Assembly (NCBI GenBank): GCA_946887385.1
Contig: CAMPKU010000153.1
Coordinates: 1 to 10,865, forward strand
Source of the DNA: an uncultured Gammaproteobacteria bacterium
Lineage (GTDB): Bacteria; Pseudomonadota; Gammaproteobacteria; Rariloculales; Rariloculaceae
Direction: 5' to 3'
DNA length: 10,865 nt
This document shows, piece by piece, positions 1 to 5,999 of the stretch (the stretch's first letter is position 1; each line of letters starts with the position of its first letter). The notes under the pieces were generated by a model, which worked only from the letters and a program-made list of their open reading frames with translations, was not told where the DNA came from and searched no databases. The translations under genes were made by a program, and so were the position numbers.

Positions 1-394
1 TATCGATACCGCGCCCGGCAACGATCTCGAGCCCGCCGCTTCCGGGCGTTTCGACTTCAGCCGGGCTCTCGGCGCCACCCCTGCCAGCGCTGAGTCGGAG
101 CTTCCCGTCGACCCTGGGATCATCGCTGCTCGACGACGCGTCGATGACGTTCGGCCGCTCTGCGTCGAACGACGGACTGTTCTTCGTCGGTCGACAATCG
201 GGAGCAGGATCCGTGCTCGGCCGCGCATCATCCGCTGCCGGCGTATCCAGCGGGTTGCTCGATTCGCTGTCTGAGCCCTTCGATCTGTTCGAGCTCGAGC
301 CCTTCCCTGCAGGGCCGAGCATCGGTGTGGCTTCGGGCGCAACGAGCAGTGGCGCGACGCCATTTTCGGATTTCTGTAGGCCCGAGGATTTCAC
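1..394 (-). CDS. Partial unrecognised protein, low-complexity N-terminal part (runs off left edge)
   Basis: An uninterrupted minus-strand frame runs from a TAG at 401-403 to the left window edge. The first usable start is a GTG at 394-392, giving about 131 codons with the C-terminus outside the window; an ATG at 322-320 is an alternative start. The product is rich in Ser, Pro, Asp, Ala and Gly with scattered Lys, and I recognise no domain, signal peptide or membrane helix. It could be a disordered linker region. A competing plus-strand frame ending at 404 is also open to the left edge and shares the same third codon positions, so G/C-ending codons cannot separate the two. I prefer the minus frame because more of its codons begin with a purine and its residues include both Lys and many Asp/Glu, while the plus frame has almost no Lys. 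No clear Shine-Dalgarno sequence precedes the GTG. If real, the gene diverges from the DUF1684 lipoprotein gene. Confidence 0.4.
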   Translation of the reverse strand, partial: MKSSGLQKSENGVAPLLVAPEATPMLGPAGKGSSSNRSKGSDSESSNPLDTPAADDARPSTDPAPDCRPTKNSPSFDAERPNVIDASSSSDDPRVDGKLRLSAGRGGAESPAEVETPGSGGLEIVAGRGID

Positions 395-456
395 TTGCGA
401 CTAGCTCGACGAGCAACAAAAGCCCATTGAACCGCCGCCCCGAAGCATTGCCGTGT

Positions 457-465
457 TGCTATGCT
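457..465 (+). promoter_or_regulatory. Candidate extended -10 element for the DUF1684 lipoprotein gene
   Basis: TGC followed by TATGCT at 460-465 resembles an extended -10 box (TGn plus a four-of-six match to TATAAT). No -35 box is visible at normal spacing. Transcription starting about seven bases downstream would fall at about 472, on the second of two tandem ATG codons (469 and 472). This implies a leaderless or nearly leaderless message, which agrees with the lack of a Shine-Dalgarno sequence. This is pattern-based only. Confidence 0.3.
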
Positions 466-468
466 TCG

Positions 469-1413
469 ATGATGAAACCGCGGTCCCTGCCGTCCGGCGC
501 CGTTATTGCGCGACTGTTGCTCGCAACGTCGGCCGGCGCGCTCGTCGGAGCGGCCGCCGGCTGCCAACGCAGCGCCCCGCCGCTCGAGTGGAACGACGCG
601 GTGGTCATGCAGATCGAAACGTGGCGCGCGGAGCACGAGGACAGCTACACGCGCAATTGGGTCCCGATCGAGGGGCTGCACTTTCTCAAACCCGGCACGC
701 AAAGCGCCGGCAGCGCTCCCGACAATGACGTGGTCTTGCTCGCCTCTTTGCCCGAGCATCTCGGCCATTTCACCGTCGCGTCGGATGAGGTGAGTTTCGA
801 GCCCGAGCCGGGAGCGCCTATCACGATCAACGGCGAGACGGCCGCGGGGGCCACCGTCCTTCGCGACGACGGCGCGGAAGAGCCGGACGTCATCGAGGCC
901 AACGGCGCGAACGTCGTCGTTCACCGTAGCGGCACGCGGCTGTCGCTGCGCGTCAGGGATCCGAACGGCGAGCGCGCCCGCACCTTTCAGGGCTTCGAGT
1001 GGTTTCCGCTCAGCCGCGACTACCGGGTGCTGGGCCGCTTCATTCCGGATGCGGCGCCGCGCCGTCTGCCGGTCGTCAACACGTTCGGTGACGTGGACAG
1101 CTTCGAGACCGAGGGCGTGGTCGAGTTCGCGCTGAATGGCGAGACGCTGCGCTTGCGACCCTTCACCACAGAGCCGGGGCGCTTCTACTTCGTTTTCAAC
1201 GACGCCTCGAGCGGCACCGAGACTTACGAGGCCGCTCGCTTTTTGTACTCGGACTTGAGTCGCGACGGCACGACGATTCTCGATTTCAACGAGGCGTACA
1301 ACCCGCCCTGCTCGTTCAATCCGTTCACGACGTGCCCAATTCCGCTGCCGGAGAACCAGCTTCCCGTCAAAGTGCTGGCGGGCGAGATGAAATATCGCGG
1401 GGCCGTACCGTAA
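469..1413 (+). CDS. DUF1684-family lipoprotein
   Basis: About 314 residues. The N-terminus (MMKPRS, then a hydrophobic stretch) ends in the lipobox-like AAGC with Cys near residue 32, so the protein is probably lipid-modified and anchored in the cell envelope. From about residue 50 it reads like a DUF1684 protein: a Trp/Arg/Glu-rich start (IETWRAEHEDSY), then WVPIEGLHFLKPG, and near the C-terminus the family's most recognisable block, DFNEAYNPPCSFNPFTTCP, with two cysteines about eight residues apart, followed by PLPENQLPV. The biochemical function of DUF1684 is not established and I assign none. The open frame extends upstream to 325, but I chose 469 (or the adjacent ATG at 472) because only that start puts the signal sequence at the N-terminus. 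No Shine-Dalgarno sequence precedes it. The TPR gene follows on the same strand after 92 bases. Confidence 0.85.
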   Translation: MMKPRSLPSGAVIARLLLATSAGALVGAAAGCQRSAPPLEWNDAVVMQIETWRAEHEDSYTRNWVPIEGLHFLKPGTQSAGSAPDNDVVLLASLPEHLGHFTVASDEVSFEPEPGAPITINGETAAGATVLRDDGAEEPDVIEANGANVVVHRSGTRLSLRVRDPNGERARTFQGFEWFPLSRDYRVLGRFIPDAAPRRLPVVNTFGDVDSFETEGVVEFALNGETLRLRPFTTEPGRFYFVFNDASSGTETYEAARFLYSDLSRDGTTILDFNEAYNPPCSFNPFTTCPIPLPENQLPVKVLAGEMKYRGAVP

Positions 1414-1505
1414 GCCGGATCAGTCCGCGGTCGCTTGTGTCGAGCGCCACGGCAGCTGTAAGGCCATTGCTTCGCGCGCGGGTGATGCATTAGCGTTGTC
1501 ACCGT

Positions 1506-3809
1506 ATGACAACCCTGGTCGGCAAGCTCCTCGAGCGCCGCATTCCCCAATATCTCCTCGTCTACATCGGCGTGGCCTGGGGCGTCATGGAGTTCACGAA
1601 ATTCGTCGTGGACGTGTTCTTGTTTTCCCCGCACTGGACGAAAGTGGCGTTCTTCGCGACGCTCATGCTGTGGCCGGGCTATTTGCTCTTCGTTTATCGC
1701 CATGCCCGGCCGGGAGCCGACTCGTGGGGGCTGCCGGAGAAGATCGCTATCCCCGCGAACTTGCTCGTAGCCTTCAGCGTGATCTTCTTCATGTTCCGCA
1801 GCGAAGATCTCGGCGCCACCACGACGAGCATCACGGTGGCCGACGAGACCGGCAACGTGGTCGAGCGCGAAGTTGCGAAGCAAGAGTTTCGCAAGCGAAC
1901 GGTGCTGTTCGACTTCGACGCCGACGCGCTGGAGGACAACGATCTCTGGCTCACCGGCTTCGTCCCCGAGGCCGTCTACGTGGACATGCTCGGCGACGAC
2001 TTTCTCGATCCCGTCGGCTCGAACCAGTTCATCGAAAAGTTGCGCCGTTCCGGCTATCCGAACCTGCGCAACGTGCCGCTTTCGCTGAAGCGTGAAATCG
2101 CGGACGAGCTCCACGCCGACTGGATTTTCTCCGGCAGCGTCGGGAAGGTCGGCGCGCAGTACACGGCCACGGTAAGCCTGCACGCCGCCGGCGACGGCGG
2201 CCGCGTGGCCGAGGACGTCTACGTGGCCGACGACCTTTTCGATCTGGTGGACCAGATCAGCGCGGACTTGCGGCGGCATCTCGAGATCCCGCAGCGCGAC
2301 GACGTGCCCGACCTGCCGGCGAGCGAGTACTTCACGAGAAATAGCGCGGCCGTCGAACGCTACGGGCAAGCGCGCAACCTCATGCTCATTGAGAACGATT
2401 GGAACGGCGCTCTCGCGCTGTTGCAACAGGCCGTGGCCGCGGACTCCACGTTCACGCTCGCTCAGCACACGTTGTCGTCCGCGTTGATCCTAAGCAATCG
2501 GAGCGGCGAAGCCGAGACGCCGATCCGGGCGGCGCTCGCGAATAGCTATCGCCTGCCCGAACGGGCGCAGTTCATTGTCAAGGCAGACTACTACTACATT
2601 ACGCAAGACCTCGACAAAGCATGGGCCGTCGTCGAGATGTGGGCCGAGCTTTATCCCGAGGACCTGCTCGCGCTGCAGACGCTTTACAACGTGCAAACGG
2701 TCAGGAATCAGCGTGTCGAGGCGATCGCCACGCTGGAGAAGATCTATGGCATCAACTCCGGCATGGCCAACGTGCTGAAGCAGATCGCCCAGCTCCACAG
2801 CTCGCTCGGCAATTTCGAGGAGGCAGGCGCCGCGCTGCGCCGCTATGTCGAGCGCTTTCCCGACGACTACACGGGTCTGTCGAGCCTCGCGGGCATCGAG
2901 CTCAACATGGGCGAGCTCGACGCAGGGCGCCGCACACTCGAGAAGGCGTTACTGCTCGAGCCGACGAACACGGAGATCATGATCAGGCTGGCACTGCTCG
3001 ATCATCGCGTTGGCGAATTCGCCGCTGCGGAAGCCGGCCTCAAGGCCGCGCTCGCGTCCGCGGCCTCGCCGAATGCGCGCGCGAACGCGTGGGCAGCGCT
3101 GCATCTTTATTATCGGATCCAAGGGCAAACTACCGCGGCCTTCGACGCGCTCACGCGGCGGCTCGACGAGTCCGCGAGCTTCGTGGCACCGATCCAGCTC
3201 GTCGCGCTGAGGCTCAACAGTCTCGACATCTACTTCGACACGGGCCGGCAGACCGAGGTGCGCGCGATCCTCGACGAGTACGGCGGCCAGCTGCAAGCGC
3301 CGACGAGCATCATCGCGCTGCTGGCCGAGCTCGAGCTCGCGCTCGAGAATCGCGACGTTGCGGGCGCGGAGGCCAGGCTCGCAACCGTCGAATCGATGAT
3401 CGCCGCGAACCAGATCGAGGCGTACGGAAGTCGCGCACTTAGCGCCGGCGCCCGCCTCGCCGCTCTAAAGGGCGACTGGGAACGCGCATATGCTCTGCGC
3501 CAGGAATTTCTGCGCGCGAACCCCACGGATTCGATCGTGCATTCGGGGATTGCGGAGTCGTTGCGTGAGTTGGGCCGACTTGCCGAAGCCGAGCAGGCCA
3601 TCCGGCTCACATTGCAGCGAATTCCCGGCAGCGCCACAGCCTACGTCGAGCTCGCGCGAGTACTTCGGGCCCGCGGCGATGCGCTGGGAGCCGGAACCGC
3701 CCTCGAGAGGGCGCTCGCCATCTGGTCGCTCGCAGAGCCGGACTTCGAGCCCGCCGCGGAAGCGCGGGCGCTGCTCACTGCGGCCGCGGCGCCGGAGCTC
3801 CGCCGATAA
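1506..3809 (+). CDS. Membrane-anchored TPR protein with TolB-N/FlgO-like domain
   Basis: 767 residues. Three hydrophobic segments lie at about 17-40, 46-65 and 81-97. Positive charges at the N-terminus (KLLERR) and between helices 2 and 3 (RHAR) predict that everything after residue 100 is periplasmic. Residues about 130-262 resemble the TolB amino-terminal/FlgO-like module found in many TPR proteins, with features such as REIADELHADWIFSGSV and a closing amphipathic helix before LEIP. In relatives known to me this module often follows a class III adenylate cyclase, Ser/Thr kinase or CadC-like DNA-binding domain; none is present here. From about 285 to the end the protein is helical TPR-type repeats, including WNGALALLQQAVAADS, GNFEEAGAALRRY and LGRLAEAEQAIRLTLQRIPG. 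It is probably a periplasmic protein-interaction scaffold, but no specific partner can be named. No Shine-Dalgarno sequence precedes the ATG. It converges on the DUF6152-like gene with only 23 bases between stop codons. Confidence 0.85.
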   Translation: MTTLVGKLLERRIPQYLLVYIGVAWGVMEFTKFVVDVFLFSPHWTKVAFFATLMLWPGYLLFVYRHARPGADSWGLPEKIAIPANLLVAFSVIFFMFRSEDLGATTTSITVADETGNVVEREVAKQEFRKRTVLFDFDADALEDNDLWLTGFVPEAVYVDMLGDDFLDPVGSNQFIEKLRRSGYPNLRNVPLSLKREIADELHADWIFSGSVGKVGAQYTATVSLHAAGDGGRVAEDVYVADDLFDLVDQISADLRRHLEIPQRDDVPDLPASEYFTRNSAAVERYGQARNLMLIENDWNGALALLQQAVAADSTFTLAQHTLSSALILSNRSGEAETPIRAALANSYRLPERAQFIVKADYYYITQDLDKAWAVVEMWAELYPEDLLALQTLYNVQTVRNQRVEAIATLEKIYGINSGMANVLKQIAQLHSSLGNFEEAGAALRRYVERFPDDYTGLSSLAGIELNMGELDAGRRTLEKALLLEPTNTEIMIRLALLDHRVGEFAAAEAGLKAALASAASPNARANAWAALHLYYRIQGQTTAAFDALTRRLDESASFVAPIQLVALRLNSLDIYFDTGRQTEVRAILDEYGGQLQAPTSIIALLAELELALENRDVAGAEARLATVESMIAANQIEAYGSRALSAGARLAALKGDWERAYALRQEFLRANPTDSIVHSGIAESLRELGRLAEAEQAIRLTLQRIPGSATAYVELARVLRARGDALGAGTALERALAIWSLAEPDFEPAAEARALLTAAAAPELRR

Positions 3810-3832
3810 AATTTCGACGGCGCGGTGCCGGA

Positions 3833-4258
3833 TCAGTCCGAAGCGCCCTCGGTGCGGCGCCCCGTCTCCGGCGACAGGCCGCCGAAGCCGATCGTTTTGC
3901 CGTTCGCGGTGAACGCTTGGATGAAGCCGCCGTCCTCGCCGTCCCTGCGCGGCGCGATCAGGATCGCAATCGTGTCGCCGGGCTTCACGAGGCCGCGCGT
4001 ATAACCGGCACGATAGAAGTGGCTTGCGCTGTGGCCCTCGTATTGCGCGTCGCGAGTGCCGCGCTTGTCGTCCGTGATCTCCACCGTGGCCCACGTGTGC
4101 GGATTCGTGACGTTGAACTCTTTCACCACTCCCTCGATCGTGACGCGCTGCCCGAAGTCGAACTGGGCGGCCGAGTGATGAGCGATCGCCGCGGCCGCGC
4201 AAAGCGCGAGCACGGCAGTGAATGCGGCAGCGAAGAATGTCTTCAAGTTCTTGGGCAT
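3833..4258 (-). CDS. Exported DUF6152-like protein
   Basis: 141 residues. It has a classical signal peptide: Lys near the N-terminus, a long Ala/Leu core, and a likely cleavage after AIA near residue 26, so the mature protein begins with HHS. The His-His start, an FDFGQRVTIEGVV strand, the NPHTWATVEI block and a following RAGYTRGLVKPGDTI segment match the layout I know for DUF6152: a small secreted beta-rich protein of unknown function with a conserved 'AHHS', a central 'NPH' and a 'LKPGD' turn. I infer a periplasmic location and make no enzymatic claim. A strong Shine-Dalgarno sequence, GAGGAGA at 4271-4265, lies six bases upstream of the ATG and fixes the start. It follows the 'PDFSGVW' gene after 56 bases on the same strand, so the two are probably co-transcribed. 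Confidence 0.75.
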   Translation of the reverse strand: MPKNLKTFFAAAFTAVLALCAAAAIAHHSAAQFDFGQRVTIEGVVKEFNVTNPHTWATVEITDDKRGTRDAQYEGHSASHFYRAGYTRGLVKPGDTIAILIAPRRDGEDGGFIQAFTANGKTIGFGGLSPETGRRTEGASD

Positions 4259-4276
4259 GAAAAATCTCCTCGTGTC

Positions 4277-4297
4277 TCGCGGGCGGTGAGCCCGCGA
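4277..4297 (-). repeat. Eight-pair hairpin between the two exported-protein genes
   Basis: TCGCGGGC at 4277-4284 and GCCCGCGA at 4290-4297 form a perfect stem around a five-base loop. It lies between the stop of the upstream gene and the Shine-Dalgarno sequence of the DUF6152-like gene. No U-run follows directly on the minus strand, so a strong intrinsic terminator is unlikely. An attenuator, a processing or stability element, or chance in GC-rich DNA are all possible. Confidence 0.5.
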
Positions 4298-4314
4298 TTC
4301 GTCATCAGTCGCTG

Positions 4315-5112
4315 CTATTCACGTTCCTCGCGAATCTCGTACACGTCGCTCATGCGCGCCTCGACGGGCTTGCCCGCCTCGAGCTCGGCACGCCGCAACT
4401 CGAGCAGCTCGTACCAAAGCTCGTCCTGGCAACCGTACGGAATGATGAAGCCGTCGTAAGGCTGATAGCGTCGCTCGATCTTGATCGGCTCGGTGTAGTA
4501 CACCGGATCGGTAATCGTCGCCTGATAGGTGAGGACGTTCGTGCCGTTCACCTCTTCGAGCGAAAAGCGCTCGTCGATCGTGGCCTGCTCCGAATACGGA
4601 TTCGCGGCTTGATCCTGGCCGTCGAGCAAATCGGTGGTTTTGACGACGAGCGCATTGCCTTCCCAATGTCCTGCAGAGTATCCGGCGCGGCTCGGAAGGC
4701 GCTGCTCTGGCGGCAACTGCCGGTCGCCGATGTAGATGCGCCGGACCTCGTTGTTCACCTCGAAGATGATCGTGAGCTGGTCGGGCTTTTGAATGAACTC
4801 GATCGGGTAGGACCCGGGCATGCTCATCATGGTCGGCACGCCGTAATCGGCGCAGTGAGCGGCGCCATTGAGCCGCTCCGGTCCCACCAGCACCCGATAC
4901 TCCTCCACGCGGCGGCGCCCCTCTTCGGTGAGCGGCAGCTCTGCGCGCGCGCCGCCGAAGCCCGAGGCACGCCCCTGCGGCGCCCCGCGGTAGGCCTCCC
5001 AGACGCCGGAGAAGTCGGGCTGCTGCGCCTCGGCTACGGAAATAGTAGCGCCGCAGACGGTTGCTACGGCCGTTACTAGCAGCGCGCTGCGGGCACGCGG
5101 TTCTTTCACCAT
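4315..5112 (-). CDS. Exported 'PDFSGVW' protein of unknown function
   Basis: 265 residues from the ATG at 5112-5110. The open frame continues upstream to a TTG at 5142, but the ATG is preferred because GAGGG (5125-5121) lies eight bases before it and the signal peptide then starts normally: MVKEPRAR, a hydrophobic core, and a cleavage site near AEAQ at residue 30. The mature protein opens with QPDFSGVWE, which is common in a large group of secreted bacterial proteins of unknown function. Further group-like features are PIEFIQKPDQLTIIFEVNN at about 104-121, RRIYIGDR at about 124-131 and GHWEGNALVVKTTDLLDG at about 148-165. These suggest a lipocalin-like beta-rich fold, which is an inference. 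A Glu/Arg-rich tail ends the protein. It is transcribed away from the toxin-antitoxin pair and in the same direction as the DUF6152-like gene. Confidence 0.75.
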   Translation of the reverse strand: MVKEPRARSALLVTAVATVCGATISVAEAQQPDFSGVWEAYRGAPQGRASGFGGARAELPLTEEGRRRVEEYRVLVGPERLNGAAHCADYGVPTMMSMPGSYPIEFIQKPDQLTIIFEVNNEVRRIYIGDRQLPPEQRLPSRAGYSAGHWEGNALVVKTTDLLDGQDQAANPYSEQATIDERFSLEEVNGTNVLTYQATITDPVYYTEPIKIERRYQPYDGFIIPYGCQDELWYELLELRRAELEAGKPVEARMSDVYEIREERE

Positions 5113-5192
5113 TGCGGTAACCCTCGAGGTTGGCAAGCGCAATGTACCGCGTGTTGGGCACCGCGGGGAGGCACTTAGCGGTTCTTATGCTA

Positions 5193-5234
5193 CACGGCGG
5201 CGGGCGCCGTGCGGCCCTGTACGGCCCTCCGTAC
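5193..5234. repeat. Two adjacent inverted repeats in the divergent intergenic region
   Basis: CACGGCG at 5193-5199 pairs with CGCCGTG at 5205-5211 around a five-base loop. Eight bases later GTACGG at 5219-5224 pairs with CCGTAC at 5229-5234 around CCCT. Both lie in the roughly 170-base region between the divergently transcribed 'PDFSGVW' and antitoxin genes. No U-run marks either as a terminator. They could be protein-binding sites or leader structures of the minus-strand transcript; the role is unknown. Confidence 0.45.
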
Positions 5235-5250
5235 GCCGATCTGACAACCG

Positions 5251-5285
5251 TTGCCGGGAACGAGTGATGTGATCATAATGACCAC
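5251..5285 (+). promoter_or_regulatory. Toxin-antitoxin promoter with overlapping operator-like inverted repeat
   Basis: TTGCCG at 5251-5256 (four of six to TTGACA), a 17-base spacer and CATAAT at 5274-5279 (five of six to TATAAT) form a good sigma-70-type promoter. GTGATCAT (5269-5276), a central A and ATGACCAC (5278-5285) form a 17-base inverted repeat with one mismatched pair, covering the -10 box and ending at the antitoxin ATG (5286). Transcription starting seven bases after the -10 box would begin at the ATG. Phd-type antitoxins commonly repress their own operons by binding such palindromes, so autoregulation is the likely use. Confidence 0.7.
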
Positions 5286-5573
5286 ATGGCAAGTAATCTC
5301 GTCGGAGCCCGCGAGCTAAAGGTACGCCTCGGCAAGTACTTGAAGCACGTGCGCCAGGGACACACGCTGATCGTCACGGATCGTGGACAACCGGTCGCAG
5401 AGCTGCGCCCGCTAGCAGTAGAAGGCTCAATAGACGCAATCCTCACGAAGCTCGAGGCAAACGGCACCGTCGCTCGTCCGACGAGAAAGCGCCTTGCGCC
5501 GTTTCGGGCCATCCAAAGTCACGGCGAGTCTGTAGCATCAGCGGTCATAACGGATCGCGATGATCGCTTTTGA
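5286..5573 (+). CDS. Type II antitoxin, Phd/YefM-like (prevent-host-death family)
   Basis: 95 residues. Residues about 1-42 fit the Phd/YefM antitoxin fold: LVGARELKVRLGKYLKHVRQG, then the LIVTDRGQPVAEL strand-turn-strand hallmark. This part normally dimerises and binds the operator. Residues about 50-95 are polar and low in hydrophobics, as expected of the flexible tail that wraps around and blocks the toxin. The TGA stop shares its last base with the ATG of the toxin gene, so the two are translationally coupled. The protein probably neutralises the adjacent VapC PIN-domain toxin and represses the operon through the inverted repeat immediately upstream. There is no Shine-Dalgarno sequence; the predicted transcript begins on the ATG. 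Many Phd-VapC pairs are called VapB-VapC by association, but the fold here is Phd-like rather than AbrB- or RHH-like. Confidence 0.88.
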   Translation: MASNLVGARELKVRLGKYLKHVRQGHTLIVTDRGQPVAELRPLAVEGSIDAILTKLEANGTVARPTRKRLAPFRAIQSHGESVASAVITDRDDRF

Positions 5574-5989
5574 TGCGCTACTTCGATGCGTCCGCACTCG
5601 TGAAGCGCTACGTTCGCGAGCGCGGCACGGCGAAAGTTCGGCGATTGCTCACCTCCGACGTGACGGTGACAAGCCGTTTGTCGGCGGTAGAGATTGCGTC
5701 GGCGCTCGCACGGCGCGCGCGTGAAGGCGCGTTTTCAGACGCCGCTCGCGATCGGGCAGTTGCGGCATTCGATGCCGACCTCGCGAGCATGCTCGTCGTC
5801 GAGCTGACGGCAGTCATCGCCGCGCGAGCGCAAGCACTTCTCCGGCAACATGCGCTTCGCGCCGGCGACGCCATCCAGCTCGCGAGTTGCCTGTATATAC
5901 AGGAGGCGCTCGACGAGCAGACCTCGTTCGTCGTATTCGACGACTGCCTCGCAAATGCCGCCCGTTTGGAGAATCTTGCCGTCGAATAG
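5573..5989 (+). CDS. vapC: VapC-family PIN-domain ribonuclease toxin
   Basis: 138 residues from the ATG at 5573, which overlaps the antitoxin stop by one base (TGATG). A TTG three bases earlier is possible but less likely. The protein is one complete PIN domain. The expected acidic residues are present: Asp5 in YFDASALVKRY, Glu40 in SAVEIASAL, Asp99 in AGDAIQLAS and Asp123 in FVVFDDCL. These coordinate the metal ion used to cut RNA, so the toxin looks catalytically intact. Characterised VapC toxins cleave tRNAs or the sarcin-ricin loop of 23S rRNA; the target here cannot be read from sequence. Its stop lies only 10 bases from the stop of the convergent fhs gene, with no terminator between them, so the transcripts may overlap. 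Confidence 0.9.
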   Translation: MRYFDASALVKRYVRERGTAKVRRLLTSDVTVTSRLSAVEIASALARRAREGAFSDAARDRAVAAFDADLASMLVVELTAVIAARAQALLRQHALRAGDAIQLASCLYIQEALDEQTSFVVFDDCLANAARLENLAVE

Positions 5990-5999
5990 AGCGTAGCCC

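Noticed and set aside
144..404. Plus-strand frame ending at 404 as the tail of an upstream gene
   Set aside because: It is not fully excluded, but it has almost no Lys, few purine-first codons and no recognisable motif. The opposite strand reads more like protein; see the left-edge finding.
1224..2468. Minus-strand open frame of 414 codons across the DUF1684 and TPR genes
   Set aside because: It spans the end of one convincing plus-strand gene and the start of another, and its composition is typical of an antisense shadow.
3810..3832. Possible bidirectional terminator between the convergent TPR and DUF6152-like genes
   Set aside because: The 23-base gap contains no stem of useful length and no U-run on either strand.
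1414..3840. 14-base repeat GCCGGATCAGTCCG at 1414-1427 and 3827-3840, just after two plus-strand genes
   Set aside because: The second copy overlaps the 3' end of the DUF6152-like coding sequence, there are only two copies and neither forms a stable hairpin. A match of this length between two sites in a GC-rich 10 kb window is plausibly chance.
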